This document shows positions 41,678 to 50,687 of a stretch of 64,000 bases of DNA, in pieces. Positions within the stretch are counted from its first letter, which is position 1. Each line of letters starts with the position of its first letter. The translations under genes were made by a program, and so were the position numbers. The stretch is from NCBI GenBank assembly GCA_005880915.1, contig VBIW01000043.1, positions 1 through 64,000 of the forward strand, read 5' to 3'. Below the pieces are notes generated by a model, which was given only the letters and a program-made list of their open reading frames with translations, made no database searches and was not told the origin of the DNA. The stretch is from Chloroflexota bacterium (GTDB lineage Bacteria; Chloroflexota; Dormibacteria; Dormibacterales; Dormibacteraceae).

Positions 41678-42220
41678 GTGGAACAACTGACGGCGCTGGC
41701 AATCATCGTGTCCGTGATGGCACAGGCGGTCACTCTTCTAGTCCTGCACCGAACGATCAGGAACCAGGCCCAACGCGCCGACGTCGATCACGCGCGGCGG
41801 CTGGAAATCGATCGCAACGACCGGCTGCGGCGCGCCTACGGCAATCTGATCAAAGCCGCTGACTATCTCGACCGCGCGTTTCGCGATCTGATGCTGTATC
41901 CATCCGGCCATGACCGCCCAGGCACCATTGTGGGGGCCGTGGTACAACCCACCCATGATCGTTACGCATTGGTCACTGACATGTCGGAGCGCTCCACCGA
42001 ATTGGCGTTGGAGGCCCAGGCAGTGATCTTGTTGGATCATCAAGATGACCCAGCGTTGCGGATTTGGCGAGATAGCGTCCTGAGCATCTATCAGGACTTT
42101 CTGATCGATTGCATAACCAAAGGGCTGCAGAAGGATGCGACAGAACGTTTGCACAAGTTCGCGGCGGCCAGAAAGGAAATGGAAGCTGCCGCGCGTAGCC
42201 GATTTCCGACGCTGGCCTAG
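41678..42220 (+). CDS. Hypothetical membrane-anchored helical protein
   Basis: The GTG at 41678 lies directly after the upstream stop. The 180-residue product has an N-terminal membrane segment (about residues 4-24, LTALAIIVSVMAQAVTLLVL) and then a charged helical body (HARRLEIDRNDRLRRAYGNLIKAADYLD). It ends the five-gene run. The pattern of a short anchor with a helical tail is shared with the 41140 and 3198 proteins. Function unknown. Confidence 0.6.
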   Translation: MEQLTALAIIVSVMAQAVTLLVLHRTIRNQAQRADVDHARRLEIDRNDRLRRAYGNLIKAADYLDRAFRDLMLYPSGHDRPGTIVGAVVQPTHDRYALVTDMSERSTELALEAQAVILLDHQDDPALRIWRDSVLSIYQDFLIDCITKGLQKDATERLHKFAAARKEMEAAARSRFPTLA

Positions 42221-42292
42221 ACCCGATGATCGCTCCGCGGTGGTCGCGCACCATCCGCTTTACCCTTTTGACGGGCCACGAAAAAGTTACTG

Positions 42293-42624
42293 ATGACGCG
42301 GCTGTGGTCAGAAGGCAAAGGCTTCGTGCTGGTCGAAGAAGCGCCACGGTCGCTGGGGCCGCGCCATCCCAATTCGTACACACTGGCCCTGAATAAGTTC
42401 GGCACCATGCTTCTGCGCCGCGCGCCGGGCGCGATGATCGATGCCGCGCCCGCACCAACGGAGTCCTGCACTACAACATGCTTGACCTGCAACTGGTTCA
42501 CGAAAACGGGGTGCTGCAAGGCCCGCCCTACAACGCCGTGCCCCACGTCCACGGGCCGGTCGATCATCGGACGCCGCCAGCCTGGGTGCCGCTGATCGGC
42601 GAAGACGAATGGGTCGATGGCTGA
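42293..42624 (+). pseudogene. Frame-broken small gene, unknown family
   Basis: The frame from ATG 42293 gives a plausible start (WSEGKGFVLVEEAPRSL and LALNKFGTMLLRRAPG). After about 42450 the coding signal shifts into another frame, reading VLHYNMLDLQLVHENGVLQ and PHVHGPVDHRTPPAWVPL to a stop at 42622. The span is not a multiple of three, so one indel joins the two parts. It may be a real pseudogene or a sequence error. Confidence 0.5.
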
Positions 42625-42831
42625 CCGCAGGCCGGCCAGCCGATTGAGGCTCGCTCGGATCGCCAGGGATGGCCGATTGGTGAGTTAGCGGAAGCGATCG
42701 ACGTGGCTGAATCCACGATCCGGCGATTGGAAGTCGGATTGACCGACGAACCGCCTGACCGGGTGCGCCGGGCACCGGCGAGAAAGCTGGGGGTCAGGGC
42801 GTCAAGGCTGTTTGGGAAGGTGGGGAAGTGA
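42617..42831 (+). pseudogene. Frame-broken XRE-type helix-turn-helix gene
   Basis: An ATG at 42617, overlapping the upstream stop, reads RLRLARIARDG in one frame. The next frame continues WPIGELAEAIDVAESTIRRLE with a GVRASRLFG tail to the stop at 42829. Together these make a good XRE/Cro-type HTH of about 70 residues. The span needs a one-base correction near 42665-42672. Its 3' end overlaps the convergent gene by 38 bases. It may have controlled the preceding small gene. Confidence 0.5.
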
Positions 42832-43576
42832 GCGCAACCGGTTGCTGGTCTGGGCCAATGATCTCAACCGGTAGGCGCACAACTCGATTGAATCCGTCGG
42901 CAACCACGGTAAGGCGCAGTTCGCATGTCAAATGCTCTGGTACGAGGTACATGTCTTGGAGATTGAAGCCGGGTAGTTCCCTTGTCCAGCGGCCGTGGAT
43001 CGCGTAGTCGGCGCCTCCATCCCACTGAATCGCCGTCACGCCACGTTGCCTGACTCGCTGGACGATTTCCCATCCAGGCGCGCTGAAGTCGGTCATCGAC
43101 AGTCCAACTAGGTCGATTCGGAGTGCAGGGTTCCGTGCTGACGATCGACTCCGGTTTTCGATGCGAACTTCGGTGGTTTGTGTCTGCAGCCATTCGCTGA
43201 TCTTTATTGCTTTCCCCACAGGAGGGACAGCTTCCACAGTGAACACTGGCCGATTCGGCTGCCCGACGTGGAACACAATCGTCGGGGCAAGGTCTGGCGT
43301 CTGCGTGGCCGCAACGTATGCCGCCAGAGCTACGACGGCGGCGACCAGAGCCAGCACGAAAGTCCCCGCTGTAAGCAGCACTGCCTCTAGCGTTAGTCGG
43401 TCGCTTTGTGGCCAGTTAAGTCCCCAGGCCCAGATTCCCAGCCCTGTCAGCACGACCGTGACCAAGGCGATTACGGCGACCGCGCTTGCTGTAAACGCCA
43501 CTCGGAGCGCGGTCAACGATTCACCCAAAGGTGTCTTCACAGTGGCGGAAGATAACCGCGCCACGCCGCCACGCAT
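42794..43576 (-). CDS. Hypothetical membrane protein with two N-terminal helices
   Basis: The protein of 260 residues has two membrane segments at about residues 25-52 and 63-90, then a soluble region that includes TPDLAPTIVFHVGQPNRPVF and WEIVQRVRQRGVTAIQWDG, mostly beta strands. A Pro-rich tail ends it. It resembles small anchored beta-sandwich proteins. It is convergent with the broken HTH gene. Upstream, a hairpin at 43598-43620 (CCGGCA/TGCCGG core) has no evident gene to terminate. Function unknown. Confidence 0.6.
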   Translation of the reverse strand: MRGGVARLSSATVKTPLGESLTALRVAFTASAVAVIALVTVVLTGLGIWAWGLNWPQSDRLTLEAVLLTAGTFVLALVAAVVALAAYVAATQTPDLAPTIVFHVGQPNRPVFTVEAVPPVGKAIKISEWLQTQTTEVRIENRSRSSARNPALRIDLVGLSMTDFSAPGWEIVQRVRQRGVTAIQWDGGADYAIHGRWTRELPGFNLQDMYLVPEHLTCELRLTVVADGFNRVVRLPVEIIGPDQQPVALTSPPSQTALTP

Positions 43577-43845
43577 TCGTCCGCAAGGTCAAACAACCTT
43601 CCGGCAAAAATGCCGGGAAGTTCGGCGCGCCTCATGCCGTAAGGGACGCCGTTGCCGATGGTGGTCGGGGTTCATCCACGCCAGCATGGTAGCCATACGG
43701 ACCCAGGCGCCAAAGGTGGCCGTTACGCAACCTGATCTGAAGGACGATCCGGTGATAGTTTGCGGGGGTGGCACAATCGTCCCCTTCCCGCAACCAGATT
43801 CGGAAGGCGGCCAGCGTAGTCCGCCGAGTTGTAGCAGGTGCGGCG

Positions 43846-45225
43846 TCAGCGCGGATTCGGCGCTTCCCGGGCTGCTGGTCGGATGTTCTGGTTCAGGTGG
43901 AATGCGTTGTCGGGATCGTACCGACCCTTGAGATCGACCAGCCTCGCGAGCTTTCGCTCGGGGTATGCCCGGCGCACACCCTCCTGGCCCTCATCGCCGA
44001 GAGCGTTCACGTAGACCCCGTTCGCGAACGGCGCGAGGGCCGCGCCGTAGGCCCGAGCCGCCGAGACGCGTTCGTCATCCTCGCCCGGGTCAACCCAGCT
44101 CGTGCCACAACCAAACTCGACCAGAGTCTGGCGGTGGCTGAACGCGGAATCGTCGTCGCCGAAGTCGGCTATCGCGCCGCCGTACGCCTGGAAACCGCCG
44201 TTCGGGACGCGGGCCCAGTCGGGATCGGTCCTCTTCCCGGATAAGCCGCGCGCCAGAAAGGCGTCGATTGCGTCATTGCTGAGCGCGGTCAGGTAGTGGC
44301 CTTTGGAGTAGCGGCGCACGCCATGGCTGTTCGGGTCGTCGCTGATGGACTGGAGCTCCACGTAGCTCATCTCCCTGACGCGCTCAGTCGCAGGCGTGCC
44401 GAGCTCGCGAAAAGTCGAGAGATAACGGCGACCCTCGGCCATATCGCCGACCCAGACGCAGCCGACATTGACAACGGGCACGCCGCCGACCGTCGTGGCG
44501 GATGCCGTCAAGGTCGCTGCTCGGGGTGCGTCGGGCAGCAGATCGCGCCAGCCGCGCATCGCGTCAGGGCCATTTGCCGCATCGAACACGAAGTCTGCGA
44601 TGAGTGCGCGCCCGACAACGGGGTGGAGGCGAAACTCGAACTCGGTCACGATGCCGAAGTTGCCGCCACCTCCACGCAGGCCCCAGAACAGGTCGGGGTT
44701 CTCCGATTCCGATGCGCGCACAACGCGTCCCTCGGCGGTCACGACCGTGCACGCTTCGAGGTTGTCGCAAGCGAGTCCGACCTGGCGCGCCAGCCAGCCC
44801 ATTCCCCCGCCAAGGGTGAGCCCTCCGACGCCGGTGTGGGAGACGTTGCCCGCTGTCGTGGCCAGGCCGTGCTCCTGGGCGGCCACATCCAGGTTTCGCA
44901 GCAGCGAGCCGCCGCCCACCCATGCCTTGCGGGCCACCGGGTCGACCCGAACTTCGGAGATCGGAGACAGGTCGATCATGACTCCGCCATTCGGCACGGA
45001 AAGGCCAAGCACGCTGTGACCCCCGCACCTCACCGCGATCTCGAGCTGTGACTCGCGCGCAAAGCGCACAGCCGCCACCACGTCTTCAGTGGACAAGCAG
45101 CGAAGAATGGCCGCCGGGCGCCGGTCGACCATGCCGTTCCACACAGCCCGCTTCCGGTCGTACGCATCGTCGGTCGGCATGATCAGCTCACCGCCGAACC
45201 CGGGGATGTTGGTAACGGTCGCCAT
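43846..45225 (-). CDS. FAD-binding BBE-like oxidoreductase
   Basis: The 459-residue protein has an N-terminal FAD_binding_4 (PCMH) domain with the RCGGHSV motif (about residue 68), whose His normally forms an 8-alpha bond to FAD, and the GVGGLTLGGGMGW loop. The Cys that forms the second flavin bond in berberine-bridge enzymes is absent (AGNVSHTGVGG), so a single covalent link is expected. The C-terminus has the BBE pattern YVNALGDEGQEGVRRAYPE and YDPDNAFHLNQNI. The second ATG (45225) is preferred over 45228 because AGGAGG lies 6 bases away. It probably oxidises a sugar, alkaloid or alcohol; substrate unknown. Confidence 0.88.
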   Translation of the reverse strand: MATVTNIPGFGGELIMPTDDAYDRKRAVWNGMVDRRPAAILRCLSTEDVVAAVRFARESQLEIAVRCGGHSVLGLSVPNGGVMIDLSPISEVRVDPVARKAWVGGGSLLRNLDVAAQEHGLATTAGNVSHTGVGGLTLGGGMGWLARQVGLACDNLEACTVVTAEGRVVRASESENPDLFWGLRGGGGNFGIVTEFEFRLHPVVGRALIADFVFDAANGPDAMRGWRDLLPDAPRAATLTASATTVGGVPVVNVGCVWVGDMAEGRRYLSTFRELGTPATERVREMSYVELQSISDDPNSHGVRRYSKGHYLTALSNDAIDAFLARGLSGKRTDPDWARVPNGGFQAYGGAIADFGDDDSAFSHRQTLVEFGCGTSWVDPGEDDERVSAARAYGAALAPFANGVYVNALGDEGQEGVRRAYPERKLARLVDLKGRYDPDNAFHLNQNIRPAAREAPNPR

Positions 45226-45387
45226 CATGGCCCTCCTCGTCGAAACTCCGCTGACCTCGGCTCTGTCAGCAGTGGAGACTGGTGAAGGGCCCCCGACTCA
45301 TCGCTCCCCCCGGGCCGATGAATTCCCGACGTAGCCAGAGTCTCTATCGTCGACATTCGACATCCACGGGAGCTAAGGAGCTTGACC

Positions 45388-46218
45388 ATGACCACCGATT
45401 GGACCACTGAGACAAAGGGCGCCGGCAAGTACGCCGAGGTCAACGGCATCAACCTGTACTACGAGACCCATGGCGCGGGGCGGCCGATGGTCCTCCTTCA
45501 TGGCGGGCTCGGGTCAGGCGAGATGTTCGGGCCGGTGTTACCGCAGCTCACGAAGGGCCACCAGGTCGTTGCCGTGGACCTTCAGGGACACGGCCGAACC
45601 GCTGACATCGATCGACCAATCGACGCCCGGCTGATGGCCGACGACATCGCCGCCCTGATCGACCACCTTGGGCTGGAGAAGCCGGACGTGGTCGGTTACT
45701 CGCTCGGCGGTGGCGTGGCGCTGCACACGGCGGTGAGGCACCCGGCCAAGATTCGCCGGCTGGTGGCAGTCTCCGCCAACATCAGACCCGACGCGATCTA
45801 TGCCGAGATGCGGGCGCAACAAGGCCAGGTGAGCGCCGCCGCCGTCGAGTTCATGAAAGACACGCCGATGTACCAGCTCTACCAGAGGGTCGCACCGCGT
45901 CCCGAGGACTTCCCGCGGCTGCTGGACAAGATCGGCCAATCGATGGCGAAGGACTACGACTTCTCCGAGGAAGTCCGCGGCCTCCAGGTGCCGACGCTGA
46001 TCGTCGCCGCCGACGCCGACATGGCTCCGCCGAGCCACTACGTCGAGGTGTTCAAGCTGCTCGGCGGCGGAGTCCGCGACGGTGGTTGGATGGGCGAGGG
46101 CCGGCCCGAGGGCGGGCACGCGCTCGCGATCTTGCCGGGCCTGACCCACTACAACATCTTCAGCTCGCCACTGTTCGCCGCAGTGACGCTCGCCTTCCTC
46201 GACGACCAACCGGCCTAA
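45388..46218 (+). CDS. Alpha/beta-fold hydrolase
   Basis: The 276-residue enzyme has the oxyanion segment VLLHGGLGSGEMF near residue 40, the nucleophile elbow GYSLGGG (Ser about 108), a probable acid in the AADADMAPPSHY stretch and a terminal GGHALAILPGLTHY with the catalytic His. Lid residues lie between. It likely hydrolyses an ester, epoxide, haloalkane or lactone. AAGGAG lies 7 bases before the ATG at 45388, and an in-frame TTG lies 6 bases earlier. Divergent from the BBE oxidoreductase. Confidence 0.9.
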   Translation: MTTDWTTETKGAGKYAEVNGINLYYETHGAGRPMVLLHGGLGSGEMFGPVLPQLTKGHQVVAVDLQGHGRTADIDRPIDARLMADDIAALIDHLGLEKPDVVGYSLGGGVALHTAVRHPAKIRRLVAVSANIRPDAIYAEMRAQQGQVSAAAVEFMKDTPMYQLYQRVAPRPEDFPRLLDKIGQSMAKDYDFSEEVRGLQVPTLIVAADADMAPPSHYVEVFKLLGGGVRDGGWMGEGRPEGGHALAILPGLTHYNIFSSPLFAAVTLAFLDDQPA

Positions 46219-46302
46219 GGCCGTCGGCCTCCGGCTTCATCTTCCGGGGGGCCGACCACCAGGCTCCCCTAACCCGGGGTTGAGCCGGCCCAGACGGGGG
46301 CA

Positions 46303-46331
46303 TTGACGCATTTTTCGTTTAGCGCTAAAGT
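46303..46331 (+). promoter_or_regulatory. Promoter of the rhamnose operon
   Basis: TTGACG at 46303-46308 and TAAAGT at 46326-46331 stand 17 bases apart, an ideal sigma-70-type spacing. The predicted transcription start lies near 46338. The -10/spacer region overlaps the perfect palindrome TTTAGCGCTAAA (46318-46329), which suits repressor control. Confidence 0.7.
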
Positions 46332-46364
46332 CCGCCTATTCGAACTCAAACGAAAGCAATCGAA
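46311..46364 (+). promoter_or_regulatory. DeoR-type operator array
   Basis: TTTTTCGTTT (46311-46320) is an inverted match of AAACGAAA-type half-sites. Downstream, CGAA recurs at 46341, 46351 and 46361, exactly 10 bases apart, within CAAACGAAAGCAATCGAAAG. Regularly phased repeats are what DeoR-family repressors recognise. With the palindrome at 46318-46329 they would cover the promoter. Binding is inferred. Confidence 0.65.
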
Positions 46365-46374
46365 AGTGGTAGGT

Positions 46375-47141
46375 ATGCCGCGGAACGGCGCCAGACCATC
46401 GCTCGGCTGATCGAGGAAAAGACGCGCGCGTCTGTCATCGAGCTGAGCAAGCGGCTGTCGGTTTCGGAAGTCACGATTCGAAAGGACCTCGCGCTTCTCG
46501 AGGAGGATGGAAGCCTCCTCCGCACGCACGGCGGGGCCATAAGCGTCGGCCGGAGCCGAGCGGAGCTGGCTTTCGAAGATCGGGCTCGGCTCCACAAGGC
46601 AGAGAAAGCGCTGATCGGAGCAGAGGCAGCGCGCCTCGTGGATGACGGCGACAGCATCGTGCTGGACGCCAGCTCAACCGCGCTTCAGATCGCACGTCAT
46701 CTCAAGGCGCGCCGAGAGCTGACCGTCGTGACTAACGGAATACGCGTTGCGACGGAGCTGGCGGGGCGGCCGGGCATCACCGTCCTTATGCCGGGCGGCG
46801 CCGTCCGCTGGGAGGCGTTCTCGCTCGTCGGCAAATGGGGAGCGACGATGCTCCGCCAGCTGAACATCCAGAAGGCATTCGTGGGCGCGGTCGGTTTCAC
46901 GCTCGAGGAGGGCCTGACCGACGTCAACGCCGAAGAGGCGGAGCTCAAGAGAGCGATGGTCGTCACCGCCAAGGATGTGATCGGCGTCTTCGACCACACG
47001 AAATGGAATCGAGTCGCGATGGCCACGTTCTGCCCGACCGATCGGCTTCGCCTCATCATCAGCGATGACCGCGCGCCGGCTGACTCCGTGAAGGCGGCCA
47101 GAAATCTGGGCATCGACGTGCGTCTGGTGGGCAGCAGATGA
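46375..47141 (+). CDS. DeoR-family regulator of rhamnose genes, frame break at start
   Basis: The gene encodes a full DeoR protein. The N-terminal HTH starts at AERRQTIARLIEEK, with LSKRLSVSEVTIRKDLALLEEDG and the RTHGGA linker. A sensor domain follows with VLDASSTALQIA, VTNGIRVATELAG, AFVGAVGFTLEEG and DHTKWNRVA. The coding frame has no ATG, GTG or TTG before 46638, which would cut off the HTH. The only good start, ATG 46375, is in the neighbouring frame and stops after 11 codons; one extra base after it would restore the protein. It overlaps the ATPase by 4 bases. It probably represses the operon until a rhamnose intermediate is bound. Confidence 0.75.
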
Positions 47142-48640
47142 CCGAAACCGCGCCGGTTCTCCAGCTGACCGGGATCTCCAAGCGGTTTGGCGCCGTCCAG
47201 GCCCTCAGCGAAGTCGACCTCGACCTCTTCGCCAATGAGGTCCATGCGCTCGTCGGCGAGAACGGAGCGGGCAAGAGCACCCTTGTGAAGATCCTCGCCG
47301 GCATCCACCGACCCGACGCCGGCCACCTGAAGCTCGAGGGCAACGAGCTGGTCCTTTCCGGTCCAGCGGCGGCGCGTCAGCTCGGGATCGCAGTGATCCA
47401 CCAGCATCCGAACCTGTTCCCCGATCTAACTGTGGCTGAGAACGTTTTCGCCGGCCGTCTGCCGCGCAATCCGATTCGGGGGGTCGACTGGGGCGAGCTG
47501 AACAGAAGGGCCGAACGGCTCTTTGCAAACCTCGGTGTCAAGCAGAGGGTCAGCGTTCCTGTGCGAGGGCTCTCGGTCGCCGATCAACAGTTGGTCGAGA
47601 TCGCCAAGGCGCTGTCGCTCGATGCGCGAGTGCTGGTCATGGACGAGCCGACGGCAGCCCTCTCGAGTCGCGAGGTGGAAAGGCTATTCACGATCATCAG
47701 ACAGCTGCGAGGCCGCGGCGTCGCCATCTTGTTCGTCGACCACCGCATGGAAGAGGTCTTCGAGATCGCTGACCGAGTGAGCGTTCTCCGCGACGGCCGT
47801 CACGTGATCACCGCTCCGATCTCCAGCCTCACGCCTGCCGATGCCATCAGACACATGGTCGGCCGCCGCCTCGAGACCCTTTTTCCCAAAGAGCGAGCGC
47901 CGATCGGGGAGGTCGCTCTCGAGGTCCGCGGCCTGGCTCGCAGCGGCGTTTTCGCCGATGTCTCGTTCCAGGTCCGTCGCGGCGAAATCGTCGGGCTGGC
48001 GGGTCTGGTAGGGGCCGGGCGCACCGAGATTGCGCGCGTCTTGTTTGGCATCGATCATGCGGATGCCGGCGAGGTCCTGGTTGCCGGCAAGCACGTGGAT
48101 ATCAAGAGCCCCACGGACGCGATGCGGCTGGGCGTCGTGTACGTCCCGGAGGATCGGCACGAGCAGGGTCTGGTCCTCGACTTCTCGATTTCGGCGAATG
48201 TGTCTTTGCCGATTATTCAGAGGCTCAGGCGCCTCCTCATGATCGATCGGGCCCAGGAAGGCCGGCTCGCCGCCGACTACTCAAAGCAGCTCCAGGTGCG
48301 CTCGACGGGCGTCAACCAGGCGGCATCCGGTCTGTCCGGCGGCAACCAGCAGAAGGTGGTCATCGCGAAGTGGCTGGCCACGAAGCCGACCGTTCTTCTG
48401 CTCGACGAGCCGACCCAAGGGGTGGACATCGGCGCCAAGGCCGAGGTCCACAGGATCATCTCGCAGCTTGCAGCGCAGGGCATGGCGATCGTCCTCATCT
48501 CGAGCGAGCTGCTCGAGGTGTTGGGCATGGCGGATCGGATTGTCGTGCTGCATGAAGGGCGAGTCGCAGCCGAATTCGGTCGCGATCAGGCGTCCCAAGA
48601 GCGAATCATGGCCGCCGCGACCGGCCAGGTCGAAGCATGA
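47138..48640 (+). CDS. rhaT: Rhamnose ABC transporter ATPase (RbsA/RhaT type)
   Basis: The 500-residue protein has two fused ABC ATPase domains, as in RbsA. The first has Walker A GENGAGKST, signature LSVADQQLVEIAK and Walker B LVMDEPTAAL. The second has a degenerate Walker A (GLVGAGRTE) but an intact LSGGNQQKVVIAKWL signature and LLLDEPTQGVD. It energises sugar uptake from the cytosolic side. It overlaps both neighbours by 4 bases. The symbol follows rhizobial usage (rhaSTPQ) and rests on context. Confidence 0.9.
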   Translation: MTETAPVLQLTGISKRFGAVQALSEVDLDLFANEVHALVGENGAGKSTLVKILAGIHRPDAGHLKLEGNELVLSGPAAARQLGIAVIHQHPNLFPDLTVAENVFAGRLPRNPIRGVDWGELNRRAERLFANLGVKQRVSVPVRGLSVADQQLVEIAKALSLDARVLVMDEPTAALSSREVERLFTIIRQLRGRGVAILFVDHRMEEVFEIADRVSVLRDGRHVITAPISSLTPADAIRHMVGRRLETLFPKERAPIGEVALEVRGLARSGVFADVSFQVRRGEIVGLAGLVGAGRTEIARVLFGIDHADAGEVLVAGKHVDIKSPTDAMRLGVVYVPEDRHEQGLVLDFSISANVSLPIIQRLRRLLMIDRAQEGRLAADYSKQLQVRSTGVNQAASGLSGGNQQKVVIAKWLATKPTVLLLDEPTQGVDIGAKAEVHRIISQLAAQGMAIVLISSELLEVLGMADRIVVLHEGRVAAEFGRDQASQERIMAAATGQVEA

Positions 48641-49677
48641 GCGTGCGGGCCATCGATGCGCCGGCCGACTCGGCTCTCGCCCGCCGTTTCGGCCTGGAGC
48701 GAACGCTTACCCTGGTCGCTCGGCTGCGCGAGGTCGGGATCCTCCTCGTCCTCCTTGCGGTGGTCGCCATCGTCACGATCCAGGCGCCTCTCTTCTTTTC
48801 CGTCTCCAACTTCGAGCAGATCCTGCTCAACGTCTCGCTCATCGCCATCGTCGCGGTTGGCCAGACGACTGTTGTTCTCACCCGCAATGTCGATCTGTCA
48901 GTCGGGTCGGTCGTCGGCCTGGTCGCGTTCGCGACAGGGGACTTGCTCAAGGAACATGCGCTCGGCGTTCCGGCCGCGATCGCCGTCGGGTGTCTTCTCG
49001 GCCTGGGACTCGGCGCGTTCAATGGGCTCTTGGTTGCGGTTGCAAAAGTCCCCGCGATCGTCGCCACGCTCGGCACCCTCTACGTCTACCGCGGCCTTGA
49101 CTTCCTCGTTGCGGGGGGTAAGCAGGTCAGTGCCATCGATTTGCCACGCGATTACCTCGGAATCGCGACGTCGTCCGTCCTTGGAATCCCGACTCTCATC
49201 GTGGCCGCGGCGCTGATCTCCCTGGTCGCCGCTTACTTGCTCCGTAATTCGGGTGCCGGCCGAGAGCTCTATGCGATTGGCAGCAATCCGGCAGCTGCTG
49301 AGGTCGTCGGAATCCCGACCCAGAGGCTTGTATTCGGTGCGTTCGTCGTCTGCGGCCTTTGCGCGGGAATCGCAGGCGTGCTGTGGGGCTCGCGGTTCGG
49401 GAGCGTCAACGCGTTGGCGGCAAGCGGACTCGAGCTCCAGGTGATAGCCGCAGTGGTCGTTGGCGGGGTCAACATCTTCGGCGGTTCGGGAACCGTGATC
49501 GGCGCCGTCCTCGGGGCCATCCTGCTCGCCACGATCGAGAATGCGCTGCGCATTCTCCACCTCTCTGAGTTCTGGCTGCTGGCGATCGACGGCGCAATCA
49601 TCCTGCTGGCGGTCTCCACCGACGCCGCGATCCGCGGCTACTTCCAGCGGATCTTGACGAGAACAGGGCGCCGATGA
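48637..49677 (+). CDS. rhaP: Rhamnose ABC transporter permease (RbsC-like)
   Basis: The 346-residue integral membrane protein has about 8-10 hydrophobic segments. It includes VVLTRNVDLSVGS, the conserved BPD_transp_2 loop, IVATLGTLYVYRG and GGVNIFGGSGTVIGAVLGA. With the following permease it forms the membrane channel for rhamnose. Overlaps on both sides are 4 bases (ATGA). The symbol is inferred from operon context. Confidence 0.9.
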   Translation: MSVRAIDAPADSALARRFGLERTLTLVARLREVGILLVLLAVVAIVTIQAPLFFSVSNFEQILLNVSLIAIVAVGQTTVVLTRNVDLSVGSVVGLVAFATGDLLKEHALGVPAAIAVGCLLGLGLGAFNGLLVAVAKVPAIVATLGTLYVYRGLDFLVAGGKQVSAIDLPRDYLGIATSSVLGIPTLIVAAALISLVAAYLLRNSGAGRELYAIGSNPAAAEVVGIPTQRLVFGAFVVCGLCAGIAGVLWGSRFGSVNALAASGLELQVIAAVVVGGVNIFGGSGTVIGAVLGAILLATIENALRILHLSEFWLLAIDGAIILLAVSTDAAIRGYFQRILTRTGRR

Positions 49678-50687
49678 CCGTGCGCGCCCTCGGGCTGATC
49701 CGGCGCTGGGAAACGCTGCTTGTCGTGCTCCTCATCGCCTTTGTCGTGCTGGGCTCCACGATCTCGCCCTATTTCTTGAACGCTTCGAACTTCTCCAACC
49801 TGACCAGCAACCTGATGGAGAAAGCGATCATGGCTCTGCCGCTCGCGCTGATCATCATTGCGGGCGAGATCGACCTCTCGGTCGAGTCCATGCTGGGCCT
49901 TGCGAGTGCACTGCTCGGTTTTACCTACGCGCTCGGCTGGCCGTTGTGGTTCGACATTCCGCTGGTTCTGGTCGTGGGCGCGATTGGCGGACTCCTCAAC
50001 GGACTCCTCGTCACGCGGGCGGGCTTGCCGTCGCTGGTCGTGACCCTGGGCACGCTTGCCCTGTATCGCGGGCTCGCGTCAGTGGTGCTCGGCCCGCGCT
50101 CGGTGAGCGGCTGGCCCGAGTGGTTCACGAACTTCGGATTCGCCGACATTCCGGGAACTCTCATCCCGTGGCCACTGTTGGTCTTCGCCCTGCTTGCATT
50201 GGCCTTTCTCTTCGTGCTGCATCGAACCTGGATTGGCCGCCAGGTCTACGCCATGGGCAAGAACAAAGAAGCCGCGCGGTACTCCGGGATTGATGTGGCG
50301 AAGCTGAAGACCTATCTCTTCATCCTCTCGGGCGTGCTTTCCGCGCTCGCCGGAGTCATTCTGACGGCGCGATTCTCGAGCGCCCGCGCCGACAACGGTC
50401 AGGGCTTCGTGCTCGACGTAGTCACCTCTGTGCTCCTGGGTGGCGTGAACATCTTCGGCGGCGAGGGCACGATCGTCGGCGTTGTGCTGGCGATCTTCGT
50501 GATCGGTGTCTTGCGCAATGGTCTCACGCTGGCCGACGTGAGCCCAGACACACAGAGCGTCGCGGTGGGGGCGCTTCTGATTCTCTCGGTCGCCGGCCCC
50601 ACCCTAGTGCGCCGGATCAGCGCGGCTTGGCCGCGACGTCAGCTGACGAGTTCAGTCAGCAATTCATTAGGAGGTTGGATGCAATGA
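49674..50687 (+). CDS. rhaQ: Rhamnose ABC transporter permease (RbsC-like)
   Basis: The 337-residue paralogue of the previous gene carries the same landmarks, IIAGEIDLSVESMLGL, LVVTLGTLALYRG and GGVNIFGGEGTIVG. Two permeases rather than one are typical of rhamnose/AI-2-like carbohydrate uptake systems. It overlaps the start of the binding-protein gene (ATGA at 50684). Confidence 0.9.
   Translation: MTVRALGLIRRWETLLVVLLIAFVVLGSTISPYFLNASNFSNLTSNLMEKAIMALPLALIIIAGEIDLSVESMLGLASALLGFTYALGWPLWFDIPLVLVVGAIGGLLNGLLVTRAGLPSLVVTLGTLALYRGLASVVLGPRSVSGWPEWFTNFGFADIPGTLIPWPLLVFALLALAFLFVLHRTWIGRQVYAMGKNKEAARYSGIDVAKLKTYLFILSGVLSALAGVILTARFSSARADNGQGFVLDVVTSVLLGGVNIFGGEGTIVGVVLAIFVIGVLRNGLTLADVSPDTQSVAVGALLILSVAGPTLVRRISAAWPRRQLTSSVSNSLGGWMQ

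Noticed and set aside
43161-43931. Forward open frame across 43.2-43.9 kb
   Set aside because: It is Ser/Arg/Thr-rich with shadow composition and overlaps the reverse-strand anchored protein; the gap 43577-43845 holds only a hairpin.
46267-46284. Short GC-rich inverted stretch before the rhamnose promoter as a terminator
   Set aside because: Pairing is weak and no T-run follows; it was not strong enough to list.
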